Notes: generated from the letters alone by a model not told the origin. DNA of 64,000 nt from Magnetaquicoccus sp039908525 (GCA_039908525.1 JAMOAY010000011.1:32682-96681), one strand, 5' to 3'. Shown: positions 26,608-37,884, numbered from the stretch's first letter. Numbers and translations: made by a program.

Positions 26608-27540
26608 ATGCAAGACAGCGACAGCTCCAGCAATCCACGCATTCTTGTCGCAGACGATGATGAGTGCATGTTGGCGGTATTGGCGAGGTTCCTGAAAAAA
26701 AATGGCTATGAGGTACTCAAAACCCGGGATGGCCAGGGGGCCATTCATCTGTTTGCCCAGGCATCTCCGGACATGATTTTGCTGGATGTCAGCATGCCGG
26801 TCATGGATGGCTTTTCGGCCTGCGATATCATCCGGAAACTGCCGGGTGGCGCGCGTGTTCCCATCGTCATGATGACCGGGCTGTCTGACGACCAATCCGT
26901 GGATCAGGCCTTTGCCGCAGGGGCGGACGACTATGTCACCAAACCCATTCACTGGGCCGTCCTGCGGCAGCGCATCCGCCTGCTCATGGAACGTCGCAAG
27001 GCGGAGGCAACCATCCGCCATCAAGCAACCTTCGATGGTTTGACGGACCTGCCCAATCGCAATCTGTTCATGGACCGTCTGGAGCGGGCCATCTCCCTGG
27101 CGCGCCGCAATCGGGAAAATATTGCCGTCCTGTTCATTGACCTGGACCATTTCAAGGAGGTCAACGACACGCTGGGACACGCGGCCGGTGACGAGTTGCT
27201 GCTCCAGGTTGCCAACCGTTTGAAAGAGTGTGTGCGTCATTCCGACACGGTGGCCCGCATGGGAGGGGATGAATTTACCATGATCCTCTCCAGTGTCACG
27301 TTGCCCCTGGATCCGGAAATGGTGGCGTGCAAGGTTTTGTCCAGCTTGTCGCAGCCGTTTGATCTGCACGGACATGCAGCAACCATTTCCGGCAGTGTGG
27401 GAATCACCCTGTTCCCCCAGGATTGCACCACCCTGGATGCCCTCCTCAAGCATGCCGATCACGCCATGTATATGGCAAAACGGGCGGGCAAGAACTGCTT
27501 CAGGTTTTTCCACGCCCTGGAGCACGGCCCAACGGGGTAG
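26608..27540 (+). CDS. Response regulator diguanylate cyclase (REC-GGDEF)
   Basis: A 310-residue protein: receiver (residues 11-125, D60 in MILLDVSMPVMDG, TKP Lys at about 112), a short helical linker, then GGDEF (140-305). The active-site motif GGDEF is intact at 219-223 and an RxxD inhibitory site (R210-D213) lies five residues before it. It should therefore make c-di-GMP and be product-inhibited. There is no EAL domain. The ATG at 26608 follows GGGGGGAGA. Neighbouring receiver, HPt and hybrid kinase genes on the same strand suggest that it is a relay output. Confidence 0.95.
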   Translation: MQDSDSSSNPRILVADDDECMLAVLARFLKKNGYEVLKTRDGQGAIHLFAQASPDMILLDVSMPVMDGFSACDIIRKLPGGARVPIVMMTGLSDDQSVDQAFAAGADDYVTKPIHWAVLRQRIRLLMERRKAEATIRHQATFDGLTDLPNRNLFMDRLERAISLARRNRENIAVLFIDLDHFKEVNDTLGHAAGDELLLQVANRLKECVRHSDTVARMGGDEFTMILSSVTLPLDPEMVACKVLSSLSQPFDLHGHAATISGSVGITLFPQDCTTLDALLKHADHAMYMAKRAGKNCFRFFHALEHGPTG

Positions 27541-27671
27541 GACCGTCCCGCCTTCCGGGTAGACTGTTTCCCCATGCATGCGAAACGATTCCGGGGGGCT
27601 TCAGGCAGAATGGAGGGGCAACCACATGTTTCAACCGGGCCCAGGCCCTGCCTGCAAAGATCGGAAAAGAG

Positions 27672-30116
27672 ATGGTAAACTTTCGTTTCTCAGTACCACC
27701 ATGGGTTGTCCCGGCTTTACTGGTCACATTGGGATATGTCATCACGGGTCGCTTCGGTCTGTCCATCCCTTCGGTCGGGGAACATATCACCCTGATCTGG
27801 ATGCCAGCCGGCATTGCGGTGGCGGCGCTGTTGCGCTGGGGGAACCACTTCTGGCCGGCCGTCTGGCTCGGCGCATTTCTGGTCAATCTGGACATTGGAT
27901 CGTCCGTACCGCTGGCGACCGGCATCGCCGCAGGCAATACACTGGGGGCGTTGTTGACGGCATCCTGGTTGCGTCGGGTCAATTTTCATTGGGAGTTTGA
28001 TTACAAGCTGGATGTTGTATGGCTGGTTGTGGCCGCCATGGCGGGCATGTCCGTGTCGGCAACCGGCGGCGTCCTCCTCCTCTGGCTGAGTGACCTCCTG
28101 CCCAGGACCCATCCGGGTCATGCCTGGTTTGCCTGGTGGATGGGCGATACCATCGGCGTACTCCTGGCGGCACCCCTGTTGATTGCTCTCTCCCAGAGAA
28201 CGTGTCGGTTTTTTCACCAGAGACCGCTGGAAATCGTGATTGTATCGCTCATCCTGCTGGCCCTGAACTGGTTCATCTTCCTCTCGTCCGCTTCCCTCAC
28301 CCTGGCTTTTATTCCCGTGCTGGTGGTCATGTGGGCCTCCCTGCGTTTTGGGGTGATCGGAGCCTCCATGGCCGTGCTGGTGGACGCGGTACTCTCTGCC
28401 TGGGGGACGGCCATCGGGCACGGTCCGTTCCATTTAAATGGAAAGCACAACCTGATGATCCTGTGGATTTATATCCTGACCCACACCGTCGTCAGCCTGG
28501 TCATTACGGCACTGCGCGCCGAAAACAGGCGCCACGAAACGCAGACGCAGGAGGCTTACCAGAGACTGAACAAGATCGCCTCCCGCCTGCCCGGGCTCAT
28601 CTACCAGTTCCGCTTGCGACCCGATGGCAGCGCCTCTCTCCCCTACGCCAGCCAGGCCATGGCCACCATATACCGGATGGCACCCGAAATGGTACATGAG
28701 GATGCCACGCCCGTCCTGCGGCTTACCCATCCGGACGACTACGCAACGGTCATGGCCTCCATTCATCGCTCTGCTCAAACCCTCACACCCTGGCAGCAGG
28801 AGTTCCGGGTACGCCATCCGGATGGTAGCGAACGCTGGTTGTTCGGTGATTCCGTACCGGAAAGAGAGGCGGATGGCTCCACCCTCTGGCACGGATTTCT
28901 GACCGACATCACAGCCCAGAAAGAGGCTCAGCTTGAGATGACCCGTGCCAAGGAACAGGCAGAAGCCGCCAACCGGGCCAAAAGCGATTTTCTCTCGGCC
29001 ATGAGCCACGAAATTCGCACGCCCATGAACATCATCCTTGGCATGAGTGATGTCGTGCTGGACACTCCATTAAGCAGGGAACAGAAGCACTACATGACGA
29101 TGCTGCGGAACGCCGGCACCAATCTGCTGCAGTTGATCAATGATTTGTTGGATCTGGGCCGTGTCGAAGCCGACAGGTTGCGCATTGCTGAAGAGCCTGT
29201 CCAGATACGACAGGAGTTGAATGAAGTCATTGAAATGTTTCAGTTGTTGGCCAAGAAAAAAGGGATCTCCCTGGAACTCAGGGTGGACCCACGTCTGCCG
29301 GAACAGTTTCTTTCCGACCCCCTGCGCTTTCGCCAGTGTCTGTTCAACCTGATCGGCAATGCCATAAAATTTACCGAATACGGCTGGGTGGTGGTGGATG
29401 TTGGCCAGGATGACAATCATCCCCCCGGGCTGCAATGCACCGTTTCTGACAGTGGCATCGGTATCCGGGCGGATGATCTGGAAAAGATCTTTGAAAAATT
29501 CAGACAGTCCGATGCGGGCATTTCCAGGCGTTTTGGAGGAACGGGTCTCGGTCTGTCCCTGACCAGGCGGTTGTTACACAAAATGGGTGGGCACATCCGG
29601 GTGGAGAGTGTGTTCGGCCAGGGCAGCCGGTTTCATTTCACTCTGCCCTTGCGCGTTGTGCCCATCGAACAACCTGTTGTCATCCCGACAGAGACCCCAC
29701 CGGCACCCGTCGCGGAGTGCCGACCATTACGGATCCTGCTGGTGGAAGACGGGGAGGAAAACCGTGCCTTGATCGACATCTACCTGTCGCACACCCCCCA
29801 TCAACTGACCATGGCCTGCCACGGTGCAGAAGGGGTGCAGCGCGTTCAGGAGGCCCCGTTTGACCTGGTGCTGATGGATATCGAGATGCCTGTGATGAAT
29901 GGACTGCAGGCAACGGCCATGATTCGGGAATGGGAGCGGAGCACCGGGAAGAAACCACTGCGGATCCTCTCCCTGTCTGCGCACACCATGGCAGGGGATG
30001 CCACACATTTTTGTGCAAACGGTTTTGACGAATGTTTGAGCAAACCGATCAATAAACAGACCCTGTTGTCTGCGCTGGCCCGCCATGGTGAACACATAAC
30101 CGCCAGCGGTCACTAA
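27672..30116 (+). CDS. MASE1-PAS-histidine kinase-receiver hybrid
   Basis: An 814-residue membrane hybrid kinase. Residues about 8-300 hold eight or so hydrophobic helices with a MASE1-type start (PALLVTLGYVITGRFGLSI). A PAS follows (about 325-430), then HisKA with H446 (MSHEIRTP), HATPase (GTGLGLS) and one receiver with D736 (LVLMDIEMPVMNG). There is no HPt in the chain, so it needs a separate one; the lone HPt two genes upstream is the obvious candidate. The ATG at 27672 has GGAAAAGAG upstream; upstream in-frame codons to 27423 overlap the previous gene and are not conserved-looking. Its stop overlaps the convergent SCO1-like gene by four bases. Confidence 0.93.
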   Translation: MVNFRFSVPPWVVPALLVTLGYVITGRFGLSIPSVGEHITLIWMPAGIAVAALLRWGNHFWPAVWLGAFLVNLDIGSSVPLATGIAAGNTLGALLTASWLRRVNFHWEFDYKLDVVWLVVAAMAGMSVSATGGVLLLWLSDLLPRTHPGHAWFAWWMGDTIGVLLAAPLLIALSQRTCRFFHQRPLEIVIVSLILLALNWFIFLSSASLTLAFIPVLVVMWASLRFGVIGASMAVLVDAVLSAWGTAIGHGPFHLNGKHNLMILWIYILTHTVVSLVITALRAENRRHETQTQEAYQRLNKIASRLPGLIYQFRLRPDGSASLPYASQAMATIYRMAPEMVHEDATPVLRLTHPDDYATVMASIHRSAQTLTPWQQEFRVRHPDGSERWLFGDSVPEREADGSTLWHGFLTDITAQKEAQLEMTRAKEQAEAANRAKSDFLSAMSHEIRTPMNIILGMSDVVLDTPLSREQKHYMTMLRNAGTNLLQLINDLLDLGRVEADRLRIAEEPVQIRQELNEVIEMFQLLAKKKGISLELRVDPRLPEQFLSDPLRFRQCLFNLIGNAIKFTEYGWVVVDVGQDDNHPPGLQCTVSDSGIGIRADDLEKIFEKFRQSDAGISRRFGGTGLGLSLTRRLLHKMGGHIRVESVFGQGSRFHFTLPLRVVPIEQPVVIPTETPPAPVAECRPLRILLVEDGEENRALIDIYLSHTPHQLTMACHGAEGVQRVQEAPFDLVLMDIEMPVMNGLQATAMIREWERSTGKKPLRILSLSAHTMAGDATHFCANGFDECLSKPINKQTLLSALARHGEHITASGH

Positions 30117-30817
30117 CGATTATGCTCCGGTTCGGCATACAGGGCATGGGTGCGCACATACTGCCGAATTTTGCTGTATTCCTCCAGCACACGATCTGCA
30201 TTGTTGTGTTCCGTAAACACAGCCAGAAGATGGCCAAGGGGATCGATCAGGAAAAAACTGCTGGTGTGTCCGATCTGGTTGGCGGATGAGGAAGGGCTCG
30301 CATCCGGGGGGGGTGCGGGCGATGCAAAATAGTAGGCGCCAATCTGGCGGGCAAAGGCGTCAATCTGGACCACAGAACCGGTCAGCCCCTTGAAGCCGGG
30401 GTTGAAATAAGCCACATACGGCTTGACAACCGCCGGCGTATCCCGCGTGGGGTCCACCGTGACAAATGCAACCTGACTGTTGACCAGATCCTGGGGCGCT
30501 TCATCCTTGAGGCGACCAAACAACTGTCCAAGGACCGCCATGGCGGTCGGACAAAGATCGGGACAGTGGGTGTAACCAAAGAACAGGATGGTCCAACGCC
30601 CCCGCAAATGGTCGAGGGTGAAAGGCTGGCCATCCTGATCGACCAGGGTAAACGGCTGCAGAGGTTTTGGCAGCGGATACGCGGAACGAAAAAGGTCGAC
30701 AGGCAATCTGGGACCATCCGTGAGAAGAGGTGCGTATCGGCTCCAGAGCATGGCCGCTCCCGCGCACCCCAGCAGGACGATGCAAACCACCCACACAACC
30801 GTCCGTTTATGCGTCAT
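30113..30817 (-). CDS. SCO1/SenC-family copper/thiol-redox protein
   Basis: A 234-residue membrane-anchored thioredoxin-fold protein. A hydrophobic helix at 7-25 anchors it. C85 and C89 in THCPDLCP form the CxxxC motif and H184 (IGHTSS) completes the copper site. SCO proteins deliver copper to, or reduce, the CuA site of cytochrome oxidase. No oxidase genes lie in this window, so it may serve a distant terminal oxidase or act as a general thiol-disulfide protein. GGAGG seven bases before the ATG gives a confident start. It follows the TolC-family gene by 74 bp on the same strand. Confidence 0.92.
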   Translation of the reverse strand: MTHKRTVVWVVCIVLLGCAGAAMLWSRYAPLLTDGPRLPVDLFRSAYPLPKPLQPFTLVDQDGQPFTLDHLRGRWTILFFGYTHCPDLCPTAMAVLGQLFGRLKDEAPQDLVNSQVAFVTVDPTRDTPAVVKPYVAYFNPGFKGLTGSVVQIDAFARQIGAYYFASPAPPPDASPSSSANQIGHTSSFFLIDPLGHLLAVFTEHNNADRVLEEYSKIRQYVRTHALYAEPEHNR

Positions 30818-30891
30818 CTACTGCCTCCTATCTTTCAGTTTGTCGTAGACGAGACGGTCCACCCTGTCCTACTGGGTGGATGCAACGACGA

Positions 30892-32424
30892 TCACGGTTG
30901 CGGGGCGGGCGACGGTCCCTTTTCTGCAGGCGGGAGAGGCTCGGGCTGCGCGGATTTGGCAGGTGGCCCATCGGCAGGCGGCAGCTTTTTCAGGGAATCG
31001 ATAAACCGGGTGAACAGACCCGTATCCACCGCGTCGGCATCGCGAACCATGCCATCCGCCTGCAGGGTATCGGGAAGCTGCAAATGGGCCAAAGTCAGAT
31101 GGCCAAAAGTGTGCAACAGTTGATATTGAGAAGAGACCAACTCGTAGCGGTTCTTGACCAGATCGGTCTTGGCACGAAACAGCTGGTTCTGCAGCTCAAA
31201 CAACTGGGTTACCGTGCGGAAACCGGCGGCAAACTCCTCCTCCAACCCCTTGACCGCCTCCTTGTTGAAGCGCAAGGCTGCCTCGGCCGAGGAGACGGTG
31301 GCCTTGGCGCTGTGCATCAACAAATGGGCCTGATTGATCTCGCGGATGGCCTGTTTCTCCACCCGTTGCAGATCCGACCGCCGAACCTCTCGGTTATCCA
31401 ACGCCTCACGGGTCCGGGAAAGCACCTTGCCTCCGGAAAAGAGCGGCACCGTCAGTTGCAGCGCCACGCTGTACTGGTATTCGCCATCGATTCGGGCCGC
31501 CGACGCACCCTCCCCACCCTGGAAGGTGACGGCGTTGGCCTGCAGATCAAGATACGGATAATGGCCAGATTTTTCTATCTCTACGGCCACATCGGCCGCC
31601 TCCACACGCAAACCGGCCGCCTTCAAATCCGGACGATCCACGCGATAATTGGTCAGATCCTGGAGAGAACCACGCAACAGGTGGGCCGGTACATCCGGGA
31701 TCTCCAACCCCTCCGGAACCTCCATGCCGACCGTCTCCTCAAAACGGGCCCGGGCAACCATGGCATCATTTTTGGCGCGAATCAGCTCCGCTTCCGATGA
31801 AGAGACCCGCGCCGTCGCCTGGTCCACATCGGTCCGGGTCAAATCTCCAGCCCGACGTCGGGTCAAGGCTGCATCCAGGTTGCGATGGCTCAAAACCAGA
31901 TTGTCTTCCGCCAACCGCTCCACGTTTTCCGTCAGCTGCAGGGTCACCATGGCCTGGATCGTCTCCAGGAGCACCCCTTGCAGGGCGACGTTATACTCCT
32001 CCTCCGCAGCGGCCATGAGGGGTTTGGTCTGTTGCAACGCCTTCAACAAGGGCCGTCTGAACAGGGGCTGGATCAGGCTGAGATTGAAACGGTCGGGACT
32101 TTGGCTGTTACTGGTATCGGTCCAGGTGTCCGAATACTGGGTGCGGGATGCGATCAGATTGATATCGGGGAACAGGGCAGCCAGCCCCTGGGCGTACTTC
32201 TCCTGGGTGGCAGCCAGTGTGGCCTTGGCAGACAATATTTTAGGGTTGGTGGTCAAAGCGGCGTTGACCGCCTGCTCAAAGGGGGTGGATCCCGGCGAAG
32301 AGTCGGCGGCCTGTGCAAGCCCAGCCGAGAACGCCACGAGGCAGAATAAAGCCAGAAGCCCCAGCCTGCCCGGCGCACGGCATACGGCAGGAGAATCGAT
32401 TGCAAAGAAACATTGAAAACGCAT
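30892..32424 (-). CDS. TolC-family outer membrane efflux/secretion protein
   Basis: A 510-residue TolC-like protein: signal peptide (hydrophobic GLLALFCLVAFSAGLAQA ending near residue 38), then two OEP repeats with long coiled-coil helices and the characteristic LxLxQPLF and LTVPLFSGG strands. It ends in a short Pro-rich tail. Such proteins form trimeric outer-membrane ducts for RND or ABC exporters, but no partner pump or adaptor is encoded nearby. The start ATG at 32424 has AGGGAAG upstream; 29 further open codons upstream are not signal-peptide-like. It is downstream of another TolC-family gene (193-bp gap) but is clearly divergent from it in sequence, unlike the closer pair at 32.6 and 48.8 kb. 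Confidence 0.92.
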   Translation of the reverse strand: MRFQCFFAIDSPAVCRAPGRLGLLALFCLVAFSAGLAQAADSSPGSTPFEQAVNAALTTNPKILSAKATLAATQEKYAQGLAALFPDINLIASRTQYSDTWTDTSNSQSPDRFNLSLIQPLFRRPLLKALQQTKPLMAAAEEEYNVALQGVLLETIQAMVTLQLTENVERLAEDNLVLSHRNLDAALTRRRAGDLTRTDVDQATARVSSSEAELIRAKNDAMVARARFEETVGMEVPEGLEIPDVPAHLLRGSLQDLTNYRVDRPDLKAAGLRVEAADVAVEIEKSGHYPYLDLQANAVTFQGGEGASAARIDGEYQYSVALQLTVPLFSGGKVLSRTREALDNREVRRSDLQRVEKQAIREINQAHLLMHSAKATVSSAEAALRFNKEAVKGLEEEFAAGFRTVTQLFELQNQLFRAKTDLVKNRYELVSSQYQLLHTFGHLTLAHLQLPDTLQADGMVRDADAVDTGLFTRFIDSLKKLPPADGPPAKSAQPEPLPPAEKGPSPAPQP

Positions 32425-32617
32425 CTGTCTTCCCTGGAATTTCCAGTACCGCCCAGACTCTCCCCCAAAGGAACACCCTCCAGGAAAAATGGGGGACCAA
32501 AAAATGGACACGGAGCCTGCCCCAGGCAGACCATTCCTTTCTCAACAAGGCTTCATCCAAACCGGGCCCTGCCAAGATTCCGGCCATGGTACAACAGACA
32601 GGAGGTTGGCTCAAGGA

Positions 32618-34666
32618 TTACCGAATACCAGTGACGGGCAGACCATCCTTATCTGCGAGAACACCCTCCTTCTGGCCAGGAGAGGTGTCAAGCAACGCCT
32701 CCATCAGAACAGGATCCGGCAGATCGTGAGAGTGGACCACGTGGAGGGGGGAGAGGCGTTCACTGCGGGTGAGTGGCATGGCCTCTGTCCCGCTCTCACC
32801 CTCTAGGGCGGCTTGTGGAGAGGGAATGGATGGTGTCTCCTCGGGTTTGTTGAGCTCCGGACTGCCCGGTTGCTGGAACGCGCTTCCATCGGGAGAGATT
32901 GCCGGACTCTGCGCCGCCGGTGCCACAGCCGCAGCAGGCGTATCGGTCGCCTGGCTGTCGGCCTCCGGGTTGCTCACCGCCCGTTGTGGAGGCTCTGCGG
33001 CAACTGCGGGGCTCTCCACCACGGGCTGGCTATCGGGTTTGGCAACGACCGGCTCGGCGGCCGGTTCCGCAGCACCCATAGGCACCTCCGCAGAGGCGTG
33101 GGGTTTGGGCTGTTCGGGCGGAGGCTGATCCTTCCCTTTATCCACAGAGCCCTTGGCGGGTTTGGGCGAGCTCTCCTGTTCTCCCCCCTTCGACGCCGCA
33201 GACGGTAAAGGCTTGAGTGGCAAAGGCTCTCCGACATCGGGAGCAGAAACCGGCTGGTTCGATTCAGGATCCACCACATCCCGTTCAATATGGATTTTTT
33301 GATCGGCACTCGCCGGTGGCTCTTCGTTCAGTGCATCTCGCAGCGTGCCCATGCGGGCAAACAGCTCATAGGCGCTCTTGACGTAGGTCAGTTCCTCAAA
33401 CAGCAGGCCATTCTTGGCCGAAAAGAGCTCATTTTCCGAGTTCAAGACATCCAGCAGGGTCCGCTTGCCCATCTTGAACTGGTCGTGATAGGAGGCCGTC
33501 ACCTGCCTGCTTACCGCATAATGCTGTTTCATCAGGCGGATGCGGTTTTGCGACATGACCAGCTTATGCCAGGTCTCGCGGGTATTCTCCTCCACAGAAC
33601 GCCGGGTTTTATCCAGATTCTGCCGTGCCTGTTCCAACAGGTTCCGCTGTTCCTGGATGCGGGAGACATCCGCCCCCCCGTCAAAAGCGTTGTAGTTCAT
33701 GCGCAGCATGGCGGCCGTGGATTGCGCATGCCCCTCGGTACCGGCCACATTGGCCGTGTTGGAAGCGGTCAACTCCACATCCAGTTTTGGCCACAGGGCG
33801 GCCTTGGCCCCCTCCACGCCAGCCTCTGCAGCCGCCACGCTCCAGCGGGCCGCCACCAGTTCAGGATTGCCGTGCAGGGCCTCCTGCAAAACCTCTTCCA
33901 CAGATCTCGGCAGCAGCTTTTCCGGTGCCCGCGGCCGCAGCATCTCCATCTCCGTCAAGGCAGGCAGACCGATCAGCTCGGAAAATTTTGCCTGGGCATT
34001 CTCCAGAGCTGCCTGGTTGCTGGCATGGTTGGCCGAAGCCAGAAGGGTGCGGCTCTTGGCCTGATGGACATCCGCCTCCGGCCCTGCCCCCCCCTCGAAT
34101 TTCTTCTGCACCTTGGAGAGGATCCGTTGATGCAGCAGAACATTGTCCTTGATCAGCTCCAGTTGGATATGTTTCATGACCAATTCGACATAGGCCTGAA
34201 TCGCCAACAGGGCAACCGTATCCGCCGTCAATTCCAGCCTTGCCTGGGCGGCCTGCAGCTGGGCCTTGGCCTGGGACACTCTGGAACGCACATCAAACCC
34301 ATCGAACAGGTTCTGTTTGACTACCACCCCGGCCTCGCCCCGGTTCATGGTCAGATCGTGCTTGTTTCGACCTGCGCTTTTATTGACGAGTCGCGTCGTG
34401 GTATTGTCGGCATTCTCCGGTCCATAACCGGCCGTGAAATCCATTTTGGGCAGGTAACCTGCAAAGGCTTGCTGCACCTTCTGATCCAATGCCTTGCCAA
34501 ACTCTTCGGCAGCCCGCACGTCCGGGTAGGTTTTTACCGCCAAATCAGCCGCTTCGCGCAGGGTCATGCTCCATGCGGGCGCCGAATGGAAAGCAAGGAG
34601 ACAACCCGCAGCCAAGGCAAGCATGCGCCTGCGCGGGGTCGCCCATTTTTTTGCTGTCCTGGCCAT
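32618..34666 (-). CDS. TolC-family type I secretion outer membrane protein with long Pro/Ala-rich tail
   Basis: A 682-residue protein. After a signal peptide (about 1-32, ending AWS before MTLREA) comes the TolC core to about residue 445, of the AggC/TolC type seen with type I secretion. Residues 447-682 are an extra low-complexity tail rich in Pro, Ala and Glu without a recognisable fold. A standard TolC stops near 450-480. The core is closely similar to the 48.8-kb gene: both carry VMKHIQLELIKDNVLLHQR and FKMGKRTLLDVLNSENELF. That copy ends in a POTRA-like domain instead. The ATG at 34666 has GGGGAGGAG 11 bases upstream. Confidence 0.92.
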   Translation of the reverse strand: MARTAKKWATPRRRMLALAAGCLLAFHSAPAWSMTLREAADLAVKTYPDVRAAEEFGKALDQKVQQAFAGYLPKMDFTAGYGPENADNTTTRLVNKSAGRNKHDLTMNRGEAGVVVKQNLFDGFDVRSRVSQAKAQLQAAQARLELTADTVALLAIQAYVELVMKHIQLELIKDNVLLHQRILSKVQKKFEGGAGPEADVHQAKSRTLLASANHASNQAALENAQAKFSELIGLPALTEMEMLRPRAPEKLLPRSVEEVLQEALHGNPELVAARWSVAAAEAGVEGAKAALWPKLDVELTASNTANVAGTEGHAQSTAAMLRMNYNAFDGGADVSRIQEQRNLLEQARQNLDKTRRSVEENTRETWHKLVMSQNRIRLMKQHYAVSRQVTASYHDQFKMGKRTLLDVLNSENELFSAKNGLLFEELTYVKSAYELFARMGTLRDALNEEPPASADQKIHIERDVVDPESNQPVSAPDVGEPLPLKPLPSAASKGGEQESSPKPAKGSVDKGKDQPPPEQPKPHASAEVPMGAAEPAAEPVVAKPDSQPVVESPAVAAEPPQRAVSNPEADSQATDTPAAAVAPAAQSPAISPDGSAFQQPGSPELNKPEETPSIPSPQAALEGESGTEAMPLTRSERLSPLHVVHSHDLPDPVLMEALLDTSPGQKEGVLADKDGLPVTGIR

Positions 34667-34896
34667 GAATTGTATGACTCCTCCCCTTGTAAATTCCCTG
34701 TTCAGCGTGACATCCAACCCAGGGGCCCGCTCCCTTCGGCAATAAAGGGAAGCACGGACAGAACCCGGCATCCCAGTCGGACGCAAGAAACCGGCCAATC
34801 ACGAGGACGGCCATGTCAGGGGAAAATCGGTGCAAGATCGGCATGGGAACGGCACATGAAGCCGGGGTGGTATCCCAACAGGGAGGGAGGTACAGA

Positions 34897-34924
34897 ATGG
34901 CCGGGGAATATCTCCCCCGGCCAT
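34897..34924. terminator. GC-rich hairpin downstream of glnA
   Basis: The 296-bp gap between glnA and the TolC gene contains ATGGCCGGGG (34897-34906) and CCCCGGCCAT (34915-34924) around an 8-base loop, 39 bp beyond the glnA stop. There is no T-run on either strand, so it may be an mRNA-stabilising structure or a weak terminator. I see nothing else in this gap apart from the expected TolC promoter region. Confidence 0.5.
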
Positions 34925-34962
34925 GTGCGGCAGACAGTCGTCAGAAACGCCAAGCGGATGGC

Positions 34963-36384
34963 TTAAACGCTGTAGTACATGTCAAACTCAACCGGATGGG
35001 GGGTATGCTCGGTGCGGTGCACCTCGTTCATCTTCAACTCAATCCAGGCATCAATCAGATCGTCGCTGAAAACATCCCCCTTCTTGAGATAATCCCGGTC
35101 CTTGTCCAACTCGGCCAGAGCCTCGCGCAGGGAACCGCAGACCGTCGGAATGTTTTTCAGCTCTTCGGGCGGCAGATCGTAGAGATTCTTGTCCATCGGC
35201 GCACCGGGATCAATCTTGTTCTCGATACCATCCAGGCCCGCCATCAGCAGTGCCGAAAAGGCCAGGTAGGGATTGGAGGCCGGATCGGGAAAACGGATCT
35301 CGCACCGCTTGCCCTTCGGCGAGGAGGCCGCTGGAATGCGAATGCTCGCCGAACGGTTACGGGAGGAGTGGGCCAGCAGCACGGGGGCCTCAAAACCGGG
35401 AATCAACCGCTTGTAGGAGTTGGTGGTGCTGTTGGTGAAGGCATTGAGGGACTTGGCGTGCTTCTTGATGCCGCCAATGAAATGCAGGGCCAGATCCGAC
35501 ATGTCTGCATACCGGGAACCGGCAAACAGGGGCTTGCCATCCTTCCACAGGGACATGTGCACGTGCATGCCGGAACCGTTGTCACCACCCATGGGCTTGG
35601 GCATGAAGGTTACCGTCTTGCCGGAGTTGTGGGCCACGTTGTGGACCACATATTTATACTTCTGGATGTTGTCCGCCATGCTGAGCAGGTCGCCGAACTG
35701 CATGTCGATCTCGCACTGCCCGGCCGTCGCCACCTCGTGGTGATGGAACTCGATGATGATCCCCATCTCTTCCATCATGGTGCACATTTCAGAGCGCATA
35801 TCCTGAAAAGAGTCCACCGGCGGCACAGGGAAATAGCCCCCTTTGACGCCCGGTCGATGGCCCGTGTTGCCCTCCTCGTAGTCGGTCTCCGAGTTCCAAC
35901 TGCCCTCCTCCGAATCGATGTAGGACATCACATGGTTGATGCTGACCTTGTAGCGCACGGAGTCGAAGATGAAAAACTCCGCCTCCGGTCCGCAGTAGCA
36001 GGTGTCCGCAATGCCGCTGAACTGCAGATAGGCCCCTGCCCGTCTGGCCACGGCCCTGGGATCCCGACTGTACCCCTCTCCGGTAAACGGATCCACCACA
36101 TCACACACCAGGATCATCGTCGACATGTCGGTAAACGGGTCCAGAACGGCGGTGGTCGGGTCCGGCTTGAAGACCATGTCCGACTGATGGATCTCGCACC
36201 AACCGGCAATGGACGATCCATCGAAACCAAAACCGCTCTCAAAAACCTCCTCGGTCAGCCGTCTGGCCGGGGTCGTGATGTGTTGCCATTTGCCGTGAAA
36301 ATCGGTAAACCGAAAATCCACAAACTTGACATCGTGTTCTTCAACCATGGCCAAAGCCTTGCGAATCGCATCTTGGTCAGACAT
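34963..36384 (-). CDS. glnA: Glutamine synthetase type I
   Basis: GlnA, 472 residues, makes glutamine from glutamate, ammonia and ATP as a dodecamer. FGFDGSSIAGW, the Glu ligands in GPEAEFFIFD, GSGMHVH, NRSASIRIP and the C-terminal EFDMYYSV identify it. The adenylylation Tyr is present (Y402, NLYDLPPEE; Y397 in E. coli), so it is the regulated GSI-beta form. The ATG at 36384 follows AGGAACCAGGA. It lies 57 bp downstream of amtB on the same strand, so amtB-glnA is probably one transcript from the sigma-54 promoter at 37.77 kb. Confidence 0.98.
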   Translation of the reverse strand: MSDQDAIRKALAMVEEHDVKFVDFRFTDFHGKWQHITTPARRLTEEVFESGFGFDGSSIAGWCEIHQSDMVFKPDPTTAVLDPFTDMSTMILVCDVVDPFTGEGYSRDPRAVARRAGAYLQFSGIADTCYCGPEAEFFIFDSVRYKVSINHVMSYIDSEEGSWNSETDYEEGNTGHRPGVKGGYFPVPPVDSFQDMRSEMCTMMEEMGIIIEFHHHEVATAGQCEIDMQFGDLLSMADNIQKYKYVVHNVAHNSGKTVTFMPKPMGGDNGSGMHVHMSLWKDGKPLFAGSRYADMSDLALHFIGGIKKHAKSLNAFTNSTTNSYKRLIPGFEAPVLLAHSSRNRSASIRIPAASSPKGKRCEIRFPDPASNPYLAFSALLMAGLDGIENKIDPGAPMDKNLYDLPPEELKNIPTVCGSLREALAELDKDRDYLKKGDVFSDDLIDAWIELKMNEVHRTEHTPHPVEFDMYYSV

Positions 36385-36441
36385 TCCTGGTTCCTCTATT
36401 AGGTGGAAGGATGAGTGGTGGAGTTGTAACAAAAGGCCAAG

Positions 36442-37725
<1,284 letters not shown>

Positions 37726-37764
37726 ATGTACCTCAAATTCTATGTTTCGTCTGGCCACCGCCAA

Positions 37765-37779
37765 GCAAAAAAAACGCCA
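37765..37779 (-). promoter_or_regulatory. Sigma-54 promoter of amtB-glnA
   Basis: On the minus strand the site reads TGGCGTTTTTTTTGC: TGGC at -24 and TTGC at -12 with the correct 12-nt GG-to-GC spacing. It ends 39 bp before the amtB ATG. Sigma-54 promoters with NtrC are the usual control of amtB and glnA. No NtrC site was identified with confidence in the 224-bp gap upstream. Confidence 0.75.
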
Positions 37780-37861
37780 TAATCATATATTATGATTAAT
37801 AAATAATTTTATCCAGTTGACCCGTGTTTGCACCGCACGCCATCCCGGCACAACCGCCTAT

Positions 37862-37884
37862 AAAACAGGCAAGTCGCCCTGTTT
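37862..37884 (-). terminator. Hairpin terminator of the cyclase cassette
   Basis: AAACAGG and CCTGTTT (37863-37869 and 37878-37884) pair around an 8-base loop. On the minus strand the hairpin runs into TTTTAT, 66-88 bp after the cyclase stop. It separates the cassette from amtB transcription. A second small dyad (AAGAG/CTCTT, 37902-37918) lies closer to the stop. Confidence 0.5.
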
